DNA from: Cunninghamia lanceolata
Taxonomy: Eukaryota; Streptophyta; Pinopsida; Cupressales; Cupressaceae
Assembly: GCA_027924645.1 (NCBI GenBank)
Contig: BSBN01001198.1
Span: forward strand, 372,001 to 436,000
DNA: 64,000 nucleotides
Direction of reading: 5' to 3'
Notes under the pieces: model-generated
Databases searched by the model: none
What the model was told of the DNA's origin: nothing
The model's input: only the letters and a program-made list of their open reading frames with translations
Translations under genes and position numbers: made by a program
Shown here: piece after piece, positions 48,261-60,014 of the stretch
Position numbering within the stretch: the stretch's first letter is position 1
How the letters are laid out: each line of letters starts with the position of its first letter

Positions 48261-50865
48261 AAAATCAAAAAAAAAATCAAAGGAAAAAATAAAAAAATAG
48301 TAACGAGAAATAATTCATCCAAAAGTGAAAACCACTTTGGTGGCACTTTGGGTAAGTATCATGGTGAAAACCTGGCAAACAAGCGCCATGTGTAGTTGAT
48401 GTATGCTCCATTGTCTACCATCACTCTATTCCAGCCTTCGCCACAAAACCATGCTCACTCTGTATCATACTCCCCATCCCGCATCTGCCATGAATTACAC
48501 TATTCCTCCCATGGCCTAGGAATAAATTAACATTTCATGTCTTCACATCCTGCTTGCCTCACCTTCATCCTAACATTATCACACACCTAACTGGGGGCAA
48601 TTTTCCTGATCCTGAACTAGATGTTGGAGGACACCTATTTTCAAAAAAATACAAAAACATCCAAATATTCCAAAAAACCCAAAAACATCCAAATATTCTC
48701 AAAAATCCAAAAACATCTAAATATTCTCATAAATCCAAAAACATCCAGATATTCTTGAAATCCAAAAACATTCAAATATTATCCAAAATCACAAAAAAAT
48801 TGCATAGTCAACCAAAAAACATCCCAAGCAATAAACAATGTCAGCCAATAAACTAAACTATGATGCCTCTGAGATTTCACGTAGGCAAGGCTATCTCTGA
48901 TGCACCCCTAAGGCATTCCCCTTAGGTCCTAGGTCAAACCAAGTCCACCCTTGTTGAACTACACTGCCTCTAAGCTTTCACGTAGGCAAGGCCATCTTTG
49001 ATGCACCCATGAGGCACTAGATCAGCCCTTTAGGGCCCATCACGAACCCCCATAATAAGTTGTCCTTTCACGAGATAGACACTTTGAATAGACAAAATAA
49101 TCAAACCTTTCACAAGACGGCAAACATCAAAACAATCAAACAAGATAGCTCAAACAACACATGCAAGACATTGTCACTCATTACCCACACGGTGATAATC
49201 AAATATCACTATGATGATGTATTCGAAACCAGGCTCCGCACCTTAGATGACGCTCATCTTTTGGACATTATCCCTCATCATGAATCATCCATTTCCCAAC
49301 TTGCAACAATGCTGAAACCAAACCACATGTCTTATATGAGATGTCCCACAACTCTCATTTGCCTTATATAGGAGGTCGCGCTGTCGAAACTAGACTCGAC
49401 GTCTTATACGACATGCTTCCCATCCTAAAACTAGGAATCATTCAACTTATCATAATCACTCAAATAAGCACATGTACACTCAGCACATGACTTGATGGTT
49501 GTTGGCTCTGTCTCGCATTACATTTTGGATTGTTTTCTACGATCTCATTCCTAAGTTTCTCAAGGTAGTACTTAAGAGATGAAGAGAAGTAAGGATGGGG
49601 CAAGATCCCTTTTCTTTGATTGTTGTCTGTGGTTTGTCTAGGCAAAACGAATGGGGCAACTAAGTTCCTTGTGTGTGACCGAGACACTACTAGGTGAATC
49701 AAATATATCCTATACATCGAAATGGCTAGATACTTCCATGTATCAGGACTTATACACCTAGGGTCATTCTCATCACATGATCCAACAAGGTGCCTTAGTG
49801 GCTTGGGATAAGCATGGCAATCCTTGTCTATTTTTTTATGTTTGTTTCACAAGGGACCACATTGTGTGCCTTGGCCTTTGACATGCCATGGCATTTGTAT
49901 TCCTTTGATACAATAAGCACTATGATGATACACGGTAACTGCACTAAAGAAGCTCAAAATCTATTACAGCAAAGTCTACATCCACTCTTCTCAATCGATT
50001 CTTTATCCCTCGTCCAATTCTTCATTTCTTCATCACCTTTTCTTCCGATCTTCTTCCATCCTACTGTGACACACCGAAAATAACATTTGGTCAAATAACC
50101 TGCACACATACACATGTTAGTCCGTCATATACCATCATTATCATAATCACCATAATCAATTATCATTATCATAATCATAAACACTGCAGTAATCACATCA
50201 CATCATTAACATTTTCATAAGACTATACATATAGGCATTTACCATATAAACATTTGCATCCATACATAAGCATCATGTAGAAATAAAATATCATTGCATC
50301 ACATAAACATCACATAAGCATCATAACATCTAGAACTGCATTATCGTGAATCACAAATCATAACGTATAGCATCATAATCATCATCACATCATATGCACA
50401 TAAAAAATAATATGATCGATCAGAATAGGTCCATCTCATATATATCATCCAAAATGTGTCACAGTACAATTCAAATACATCTACATATTTCAAAAATGGA
50501 GCTCGCAGGCTCAATCATATACCAAGAGCACGCAGGCTCGATCAAAATACATGCCTACATCAGGACTATCAAAATGGCCCTATGGGAGGACCCCTGTGCT
50601 CTCAACCAACCCTCGATTCAGAAGGCCTATCATATGGTGACAACCGCCTCTATGAATGCCCAACACTACTATGTGATCTGTGAGAACGGGACAGAATAGC
50701 ACTCCTAGTCAAAAAATTGGGTGCCCTCTGCTCTACCGGCACTGAACTCTCATATAGGCCCCTATAATACTGAGCCTCCTAGCCTGATATGACTAAAGCC
50801 TACGCAAAATATGTTGCTAGACCACTCATAGTCTCTACTAGATCTATACATCACTACTCTTCCCT
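48261..50865 (+). other. Tat 3' region, non-coding part
   Basis: No credible frame. It holds a minisatellite of about 30-base units at 48640-48795 (acatccaaatattc...aaaaatccaaaa, five to six units). An imperfect 50-base direct repeat (tgcctctgagatttcacgtag...gaggca) lies at 48863 and 48967. Between 50100 and 50400 is a stretch rich in atcat/cataa words. The function of such long 3' regions in Tat elements is unknown. Confidence 0.6.
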
Positions 50866-53180
50866 CTATGCCCTAATCACAGCCATATCCCGCTCAGTCG
50901 TCCACTGAATCAGCTGACCCTCTACCTCATGTACATGTTGTCGCATGGCATCCAGCTGGACCTGTATATCTGCTATCCTCCCATCTACATCTCCTCTACA
51001 AACTCTGGCATCCCTCTCCTCCTCTACCTCATCGTCTCCTACCTCCACAATAGGTATATCCTACAGAGCCTACTCCCTGATCCTCTCCTCCTCCTCATCG
51101 GCCTCCTCATCCTCCTCCTCCTCCTTAATCTCCTCCATCTCCTCTCCCCCACTAACATCCTCCATCACCACATCATCCTCTGGATCCCCCACCTGCATCT
51201 CCCCCATAGCTGCGGCCACACATCCCACTACTCCCTCTCCCTCCTCTTGAATAGGGGCAAGTACAACACCCCTACCTCATCCATCTCTGCCTCAACCTCC
51301 TCGGCCCCAGCCTCCACCACCACCACCTGCTCCACTGTCATCTCCTCCCCCATCCCCTCTGCCTCCACCACCACCACCTTCTCAACCATCATCTCCTCCT
51401 CTATCACCTCCAGCTCCTTTGCCCCTGCCTCTCCCTCTAAACTGACCTTTCAACCCTCAACCCAACCACTCTACTGGTGTTAGTGCATTAGGAGGAAAAT
51501 ATGGAATAGGCTTGTGTGTGGCCCACCAAGCATCATATGTAGATATCATGCCTAGATCTGTGGCATCGCCATACCTCCACTGTAGTGGCTGCAGCCCTGC
51601 AATCTCATCAATAGCATTCTGAATAGGGATTATCAGCCCCCACACTGAAATCTCCTACATCACCCATGTAAACTCTGTAATACCTGCCAGCTCATCTTGT
51701 CACTCCCTAAACTGTCTAAGCACTCGTGACGGCAAATGGTGCTCTATAATATGTTGTGCCTGAATAGTCCTCCCAATTAGATATCAAGTATGTGGACAAT
51801 ATGGTAGTTGTTCATCATCCTTAGTCCACCTCAGACAATCCCTATATGTCATCCAAGTGAATGTATCCATGTGATCGATAACATGCTACCAGTAGCCAAC
51901 ATCACCCATCTGAACTTGTGGCACTGCCCTGGTGTAGCAAAACACGTATGGCAACTCATCAAATATCTAAGAATCCCATGGTGGCCTGCAAATGACAATG
52001 TGCTTCCATGCCCATATCATAAGCAAAGTCACACCACAACTGATAGACTACTCCCCTCAATACACAACCCCATGTAACTGGTGGTACAATTGTGTTAAGA
52101 GGCAGGATCCCCAGGCATATGATGTAGCATCTACCATCATCCCCTCTAGCATCTCCCCCTAGCAAACAAGAAATCCATGGCCACGTCGATCTAGGCATAC
52201 AAGACCACCGATGCAAGTGCATATAACCACAATCAACCGATCATAGTGATTTGTTAGTGTGTCCCACAGAATTTCATGCTCCTCGACACCCAAAGCTACA
52301 TCATCCATAGTCTCAAATAACCAATGTAGTGCAGCTAATCCGGTCTCCAAGCTGTAGATCACCCGTTCCCCATGAATGCACAGCCGTAGAATCCGCCACA
52401 CATCAAGCAGAGTCATCATGGCCTCTCCTATAGGAAAATGAAATGAGCTAGTCTCTAAGTGATACCTCTCGACCACTACAGTCAATAACCCTCAGTTAGC
52501 CTGAAATGCTGGCATAAAAGTGACACCGTACAATCCAAGCACGTTAAGGATATCTCACTCAGCCATCGACAAGGAATCACACAACTGATATCCAGTTGGA
52601 CGACTCTCCCATGTGTAAATGGGTGGCAACCATGTCTGTATCCATGCAGCCAAGATACCACGTCAATCAAAAAACCCTAAATGTAGTCTTTACAGTCAAA
52701 CAAGGGTAGGAATTAGGGCAAAATCCACTATTTCTGGCTAGGTCAGCTCATGTGTCACACTGTTGTTCTTAGGCGTGGTGTATAAACTCATGCATCATAT
52801 TACTCAATGCATGCAACGCACCTAAGCCCATGTGTCACACTGTCTAATCCATGCATCACATTTTGACGTTGGCAGCGCATTGCTCATCCTCAGTGTTGCA
52901 GCCAGTAGATGTGCATTATCTAAGTGGAGGCATCGCACCCACTAGCGCATGCGGCTCTAGAAACTACATGCGTCACACATTTGCACAAGTGTCTCACCAC
53001 CTTACGCAAGTAGCGCATGCAACGGTGCATGCGGCGCACAAAAATGCACCGCATGCATGCCCATTTCCGAGCCTTAAAATCTACAAAAGAATGCAAAAAT
53101 TGACAAGTTAGGGTTAGATACATACCGGGGTACCTGTCTAATGGAGCCGACCATGCGTCTGAACTAGTGATCCATGACAC
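50866..53180 (-). pseudogene. Antisense plant mobile domain (PMD) protein gene, broken
   Basis: Read on the minus strand: WIQTWLPPIYTWESRPTGYQ, VVVERYHLETSSFHFPIGEA (about 52476-52420), MMTLLDVWRILRLCIHGERV; then, after a shift, AWGSCLLTQLYHQLHGVVY and LLMIWAWKHI (about 52020-51990), DELPYVFCYTRAVPQVQMGD and WMTYRDCLRWTKDDEQLPY. These follow the PMD (aminotransferase-like) consensus of ERW..ETHTFHLP.GE.T.TLEDV, WG...L..LY and IWAWE. A Glu-rich, acidic segment (about 51440-51040) and a short helical C-terminus (VQLDAMRQHVHEVEGQLIQW) complete about 600 residues. A first exon may start at ATG 53180 (MSWITSSDAWSAP), with an intron over 52700-53120. PMD proteins occur in host silencing factors and in transposable elements. 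Two stops and at least one frameshift are present. Confidence 0.8.
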
Positions 53181-53306
53181 TAGTGAAGAAGTATAGGTGA
53201 CATCTTGAGAATTGCTTGGCGCAAAATCTCCAAAAAGCTCACTCTCCTCTCTCTGAAATTTTTAAAGCCCCAAGTGCATAAATGAGGATAATGGGCCCTC
53301 TAAGAG

Positions 53307-53315
53307 TTATTTATA
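53307..53315 (-). promoter_or_regulatory. TATA box of the antisense PMD gene
   Basis: The minus strand reads TATAAATAA here, 127 bases before the candidate ATG at 53180, a normal promoter distance. A GA-rich stretch (cagagagaggagag) follows in the presumed 5' untranslated part. The box overlaps the target site (53313-53317) of nested element B. Confidence 0.5.
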
Positions 53316-53317
53316 CG

Positions 53318-54793
53318 TGTTGGCAAGAGACACTGCTATAAAGACAAGATAAGTGTTGTCATTGATGGAAATAAGATAAGGAGAACACATCAGTATGACA
53401 GGGAGACATAACTTCGGAAGTTCATTTGTGATTAGGAATAAGACACAAGTCTGAAAAGTCCTAAATTGGCTAAGTGGTTGGAAGTGTTCAGGTATGAGAC
53501 AAAAAAAGGATCAGTACTCCTCTGCAAGTGAAGGTATGAAGATGAGGCTCAAATATTATGTTCACAATTATCTATTGATGTTACATTTCAATAATCAAGT
53601 GATGACTTCCTTCGGAAGTCATCTAATGAAAAGACCAAGTCTGAGTCTGTAGAAGTAAAAGAGAGACAGTGAATAGTGCTGAGTAAATTGGTCCGCATTC
53701 TTCCGCATTAGCATGTTTTGTTCTGCAGTTCTAAAGAAAGATAAAGATAAGTCATGACTATCAGAATCCAAGGTTGTAGCTCTGGAAGTGCAGCAGATCT
53801 TATTCTACAAGCTCTCTAATACCGGCAACCAGTATAACAGTGTTATAGTGTGACAAGGCAACAGTGCTAAGGTCCGCATTTTGGCATACAGATTTATCTT
53901 GTTCTGTGAAGTTGAATACATGTCAAGAGATCAATAATGTTTTCTAATTATGATTCATGAAGTCCCATTTGGTCTGCGACATAAGTTATGATGTGACAAA
54001 GGAACCTATCATATATGTTATTAAGAAACAAGCTGACAAGCTGGTTGAATCCTTATGCGGAGAAGAAATATGAGTTGAATGATAAAGGTAAGTGGTTGTA
54101 TGATTAGAGCCAACACATATGAAGACATGTGCATGATGGTTTGGATCCGCATTGACGATTCAACACAAGAACAAGCTGACAGAATATAACACTTGGTATA
54201 CACGTTTCACAATTTGCTTGCCGACCTAATCATGAGAAAGATTTAGTTGTGGATATAAATAGAGGATGGCTTTCAGTGTTTGATAGGTATGAGATATGAT
54301 GTGATGTATGTGAATGCAAAAGATGCGAAGATAAAATAGCCAAAGAAAATAAAGAGAGATCTTGAGCATATGTAAAAGCAGGGCATAGAAATAGGGGCAG
54401 ATTGAAATGAAGAGGTTTGACTCAGTATTTAGAAGCTTAATTGGAATTGTAATCATGTATAAGTAGATGCAATCACAGCAGTTCATCTTTGGTAGTGAGC
54501 CACCCTTATTCTTCTTCTTCTTTCTTTCCTTCAGGCAGTGAGCCTCTTGTAATTCGGTATTGCTATAATAAAAGTATTTCCTCAGAGCTAACACTCTTTG
54601 TGGTTTTTCCCCACCTTGGGGTTTTCCACGTAAAAATCTAGGTGTCTATGTATTATGTTCTTATGGTTGCTATTCATTTGTATATTGTCCTATTGTTTAA
54701 TTAAGGTTGGAAAATGGTTAAAAGTGAAAGTGCATAAATGGTTTTATAGAACACTGATTCACCCACCCCCCTCAGTGTTCCTGACATTCAATA
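53318..54793 (+). repeat. Element B 5' LTR
   Basis: TATAAATA lies at 54254, and AATAAA for polyadenylation at 54567. The last base pair of the LTR has changed from CA to TA (TTCAATA). It ends in the C-rich, CTCAGTGTTCC block shared with the LTR remnant at 12.5 kb. Confidence 0.9.
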
Positions 54794-54795
54794 AT

Positions 54796-54807
54796 TGGTA
54801 TCAGAGC
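54796..54807 (+). promoter_or_regulatory. Element B primer-binding site, initiator Met tRNA
   Basis: TGGTATCAGAGC two bases after the LTR, a perfect copy of the standard plant copia primer site. Confidence 0.95.
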
Positions 54808-54861
54808 AAGGATCCTTGGAAGAAGCCTAACAGCTTGAGGAAGATCTAGGAAAGTTCACTC

Positions 54862-55981
54862 ATGGCAACACAAAGGAATCTCACTTATACTGAAGCAAAT
54901 CCTCCTGGCAGTATTATAATTGGCAATCAAGTATATGTCAATAATGAACAATTTCAAGCAGCTCTAGAAGATCTTGACAACTCCAAGGCTGATATCAAAG
55001 AAGTTGATGATTGCATTCTAAAATTAAAAGAATAGATTAGTAAATCTGAAGAAAGAAGGAAAGAATTAGGTGAGCAACTAAGACAAGTAAATGAATTCAC
55101 AGAGACTCTTCTCAGGGTGATTAAAGAAAATACTAAGAGTGAAGAATGTCTTAATCAAATTGTGAAGGATAAGTTAAAGGATTGTGAAAAACTGGGGAAA
55201 GAAGTTCTACTCTTAAAGTTTGATCTAGAAGCAGCCAATAGCTACAAAGAAAAATTCAAAATAAACTCTACAAAACTTGATGAGTTGCTATCCATTCAAA
55301 AGTATCCAGATGATAAACAAGGTTTGGGATTTGAAAAGGGACAAAGTTCAAATTCAGGGCAAGACAGATCTAAAGAAGGAAGAGGTAGAAACCATCTAGT
55401 AAGGAATCAAAGAAGCGATCAGGAAACCAAATGCACAAATGTACCCAGCTTTCAATGGTCATTGTTTCAAATGCAATAAATATGGTCATAGGGCTACTCA
55501 GTGTAGAAGTAGAATAAATCAAAATGCTCCATCTATTTCTGGTCAATGTTTCAATTGCAAGAAGATTGGTCATAAAGCAAATGAGTGCAGAAATGTGTCA
55601 AGAAATGTGCCAAATGATTCAAGGAATGGTCAATATTTCAATGGCAAATGTTTTGCATGAAATAGATTTGGGCATATGGCTAATCAATGCAGATCACAAC
55701 CAAATTCAAATATCAAAATAAATCAAGGTCAGAGAAATGTTGTTTGTTACTTTTGCAACAAGTTTGGACACATTGCTAGATTATGCAAAAGCAAAAATGT
55801 GGAAAGAGATTATCCTACACAACAAAGGAAAATAGAGCAGAAAGATGTTAAAGGCAAGAATAAAGTTGATCTTGTGGAAACCAAGAAGGAGATGAGTATG
55901 ATCTGGATCAAAAAGGGTGTGAATGAGGTTAAGGATGGATCTGCACCAGCATTTAGTGCATATACTTTCTCCAGGAAGTAA
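54862..55981 (+). pseudogene. Element B gag-like ORF with four zinc knuckles
   Basis: Begins MATQRNLTYTEANPPGSIII and is interrupted by a TAG at codon 58 (55033). A long coiled coil (about residues 30-140) contains KFKINSTKLDELLSIQKYPD, as in SIRE-type copia gags. After a 1-base shift near 55435 come four CCHC knuckles: CFKCNKYGHRATQC, CFNCKKIGHKANEC, a third in which the second Cys codon has become TGA (55658-55660), and CYFCNKFGHIARLC. A Lys-rich tail ends at TAA 55979. The usual N-terminal UBN2 gag domain is missing. Knuckles would bind the element RNA for packaging. Confidence 0.85.
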
Positions 55982-56422
55982 ATTGAGAGCTCTGGCTCAG
56001 GGGGAACAATGTCAAAAATCTAAATCCCCCAGCTAGACAGTTGGTGTTGGAATCCAGCATGGAGATCTATGGTGGAATATGATAAGAAAAATCCTTTGGA
56101 AGAAAATCTTAAAGAAAGAAAGTACGGTACATTGCGGAGCAATTTTGATTGACTATGTCTATCAGAGAAAAGTTAGAAGACTTTTTGGAACAAGCATTAA
56201 TGGCGATTAGGTTAAGTCATGCAAAGTTTAAAAGGGAACTTGTTCAGTCTTAAATCACTTTGTACTCAAAGCTATCAGGTATTCAAAGAGATTGAAGCAG
56301 AACTTGAGCAATAACAACAAAAATTTGAAGTGCTCAAAGTAATTCGAAGAAAGGAAACCCTAACACAGTAAAATAAGGTATTTTCATTAAAACCCCATTT
56401 GTGAATTTCTTAAAATTCTGCA

Positions 56423-59400
56423 ATGGAAAATTCGTAAGTCGTAGACATCACTGAATGACCTCAGCCTAAATTCAAGAAGCACCCCTACAAGGCAACAAAA
56501 GTAGATCCGATGGGTGCGTTTTCTAACATTCCACATGGAGTTCTATATGTTGAAGATCTTAGGACATATATTCATGTTGCCCTAGATGAGCATGGGGATA
56601 GTAGATTCATAGATTTTTATCTGAAACAACTCAGTGGTGACCATTATGACCTAAAAGATGAGTACTTGGTTTTGTAAGAGAAGAAATTCATTCAATATGT
56701 AGAATTCTCTACATTTACTAAGGACAAATGGGTCCGATATGTGCTAAGCATGATTCATGACGAGTTCGTGTGGTTAGGGAAAGGGCAACCCTTTAAGATA
56801 ACAAAGGATGCAATTCAGGTAGTCACTGGACTAAACTCCACTAGAGATTTACCATTATTGAAGGCAATCAAGAATCAAACCATTACAGACACCACCAGAG
56901 CCCAATTTGATAAAAGGGTGTTGACAATAAACGATATTACTGATCCTGTAGTAAAGTTTGCCTCAATGGTCATAGGTTACAAAATTTACTTCACAAATAA
57001 GGAAAATTTTGTCTCTGATACAGCCATTTACATAGCATACTAAATGATTAACGAGAATGCATATTATGACTTGTGTGAGATGCTAAGAATTCAATTAATG
57101 GAAAACCTGAAAAAGATCAAGGAAAGCAAGAACTACCCATTCAAATTTGGTACGCTTATTATCTATGTATTCTTCTATTTTCTAAATGAATTCCCAAACC
57201 CTAAGGGATTGATTTGGTTGAGTGATAAACTAGTAGCTGTTCAAATTAGAAATTGTCTTAACAACTTGGGTAGTTATAATGAGCAAAAAGTAGTCTTATG
57301 GGGATTTTTCAAGAACTTTCAGAGCATGATGTACTTCAGGGAAAGAATTTCTAAGGATATTATAGAAAAATACAAAGATACCATCTATTTTATGGTCACC
57401 AAGGATCAATGTTTAATGGAGGTTGTCGAGCCCAAAATTTTTTGGGTAATGCCCATGGGATATGAGGTAGATGGACAAATACTAGAAAACTATGCCTAGC
57501 ACTTTCTCAACAAACCTAAAGACACTAAAGAAGAGAGGTTTGGAACATATGAAGAGTTATCTGTGAAACTCCATGTCAAACTTATACAAATAGAAACCAC
57601 CAGGAAGGTGAGAAAAGAGGTAGAAGAGATTGCTACAAGATATGAATTCACTAAGGAACGAGTCAAAGAAGCAAGGGAAAAAGGTCAAGTAGAAAGGGAA
57701 GCAAGGGAAAAGAAAGGAAGTGAAAAAGTTAAGGTTCCAGATGAACCTAAAGAAAAAGAAAAACCTCAAGCAACAAAGAGGTTTACCAGAAGCTCTACCT
57801 CCTCCTTCGATCCTACATCTACTGACATAAAGGAATCTGCAAAGAAGCCAACTGACAGAGGAATAAAAAGACAAAAAACAAAAGGTAGAAGAATGTATGT
57901 AAGTGTAAGTGAAAAAGATGAAGAAGAGACTGAGTCAGATGAAGATGTCAAGAAAATGAAAGTTGAGACTACTAAAGCCTGTGGAAGTAGCAAGAAAAAT
58001 CCCTCCAGAAGGGAGAAACCCAGCAAAAGATAGAAGGTAGATGAGCCTCAAGCCACATTAACACTTGAAGATGTATTAAAGTAGGTCACTGTTGATGGAA
58101 ATCTGAAACCTGTGGCTAAATTTTATGATGATTACAATGATACTGATAAAATGATTCTGGAAGAAGATACCATGAAATATTTGAACATATACAATAGAGC
58201 TCTCATTGAGATCATTGGTGATCTCCCAGATACCTTGGGTAGTATTCTAACAGTTAGAAAGGAAACTATTGTGGCTATGGACATTGAACTCAGAGAACAT
58301 ACATTGATAAATTTATGTCTGGATATTACTCCTGAAGAGAAGGCCAGAATATCCAAAGCACTTAACAATGAGTTCAGATCAAAGAAAAGAATGAATGCAC
58401 TGATGATAGGAGAAATCGATAAAATGCTCAAGGAAACAGAGGAGACCATTTTGGAAATACTAAAGAAGTACAATATCCCTACCATCTATGACAATAAAAG
58501 TAATAGATGGTGGAAATGATGCATCTATTCTGGAAGTGAACCCTGAACAAAAAACAAGAAAAGATGACCATGTGCCCAAGGAGATGGAAGTACCTATAGT
58601 GGAAACTCAAATAACACCTCCTCCAGAAGAACAAAATGACAAGGAGAAACCAGAAGAGGAACACATAAAGGTAACACCTGCCTCTCCGGAACATCAAATA
58701 GTGGATAATATTGTTGGAGAGAAGACTGCAAAAGAAGAATCACCATCTGCACAAACCAATTAACCTCTAGTACATTAGATTGAGAAGGATTCAGCACAAG
58801 ATGAATAAAAGGAGGACTCAAACAAGGTTATGGATATTAATCCTCTGGAGCAGGAACAAAAAGATGTGGTCTCTAATGCAGCAAGAGACACTACAGAGGC
58901 AGTGAAAGAACTCTTGGAAAAGGAGAACTAGTTCTTGATGAGCCTGAGTCAATCCAAAGTTCAATAAACTTAAATACAATGTCTCCTATTCAGATGCTCA
59001 AATTGGCTTCAGTTGCTCAAGCCAAAGCAAGAAAAGAAATATTGAAGTCCCACATTAAGGACAATGATCTCATAAATGAAGCATCCAGCATTTTGGAGAA
59101 GCTAGTGCCAACATACCAGAAGGATACCTCTCTGTCTACCACTTGTCAACTCAAGGGACTAATTCATTCAGTAAGTACACACTTTGAATCTCTTGAAAAA
59201 TATGTTGAAACAAAAGTTAGACAAGAGTTTTATGAGAAAAGGTTAGATGAGTTGACAAAGTTGATAGCCAATGATAAGGCTCAGCTAGATAATGGGATAC
59301 AGAATATACAGAGTGCTATTGTAGAAGCTGGTGATGTATATAAATTTTGTTTATCATGGCTAGAAGTTATAAAGAAGACAGAAGAAAAGATCAAGGAATT

Positions 59401-59728
59401 GGAAGAAAAACTGATGAATATCTCTAAGAATTTTGATCCGGTACATGAATCAACCAGTAACAAAGAAGCTCAAGTCATCAACATCCACAATGACCTGAAT
59501 GTTTTAATAGATCAAAGGTATCAAATAAAGAGTAGAATGGGAAAATTGAGAAGACTGGTCAGTCCCAAACTAGATTCAATGACTAAGATTGTGGCTGAAG
59601 CACGGCTTGTTGGACAAACTGCCACACCATCAGACCTGCAAAAAGATGAAACTCTAATTTTTCTACTCAGTGGGCATATACAAATTTTGGATGGTGCTAA
59701 GAAGACCTATGATGTTGAGATAACTTAA
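56423..59728 (+). pseudogene. Element B large ORF, about 1100 codons, unknown protein
   Basis: One phase runs from ATG 56423 to TAA 59728 with stops at 56435, 56456, near 56675, 57041, 57497, 58031 and 58082, and a pair of compensating shifts near 58495 and 58770-58970. N-terminal 360 residues look globular and helical (FVWLGKGQPFKITKDAIQVV, TGLNSTRDLPLL, NDITDPVVKFASMVIGYKIY). Residues 380-540 are Lys/Glu-rich and basic (MKVETTKACGSSKKNPSRRE). A helical block follows (NIYNRALIEIIGDLPDTLGS), then a Glu/Pro-rich linker and a coiled-coil C-terminus (about 250 residues from MSPIQMLKLASVAQAKARKE). No polymerase, integrase or protease motif is visible. I do not recognise the family. Confidence 0.7.
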
Positions 59729-59872
59729 CTAAAGAACATCTTTAGTGACATACTTCAGCATATGTAAAATAAGGTAGAAGATTGTACTTGTAAATATGCG
59801 ACAGAGTATATAAAATTTTGAAGTTTTGACAAATCTTTGGTTCCAAAGCACACCCTTTGCCATTGATGTCAA

Positions 59873-60012
59873 AGGGGGAGAAGAAGATCAATGAAAAATA
59901 GGACAAACATCTTAAGGGGACAATAAATACAGAAGTGTATATAGTAAGGGGGAGCAACTTTTGATAATAAAGCATTTTTCACTAAGTGTTGCCATCAATG
60001 CCAAAGGGGGAG
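59873..60012 (+). promoter_or_regulatory. Three polypurine tracts before the 3' LTR of element B
   Basis: AAGGGGGAG occurs at 59873, 59946 and 60004. The first and third lie in a longer repeated phrase (ttgccat-gatgtcaaagggggaga type). The third sits two bases from the 3' LTR and is the likely plus-strand primer; the others look like duplicated extra tracts. Confidence 0.75.
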
Positions 60013-60014
60013 AT

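Noticed and set aside
50929..51483. Plus-strand frame of 184 codons rich in Leu/Ser/Thr
   Set aside because: It is the complement of the Glu-rich part of the antisense PMD gene; the CTC/TCC-rich sequence keeps several frames open.
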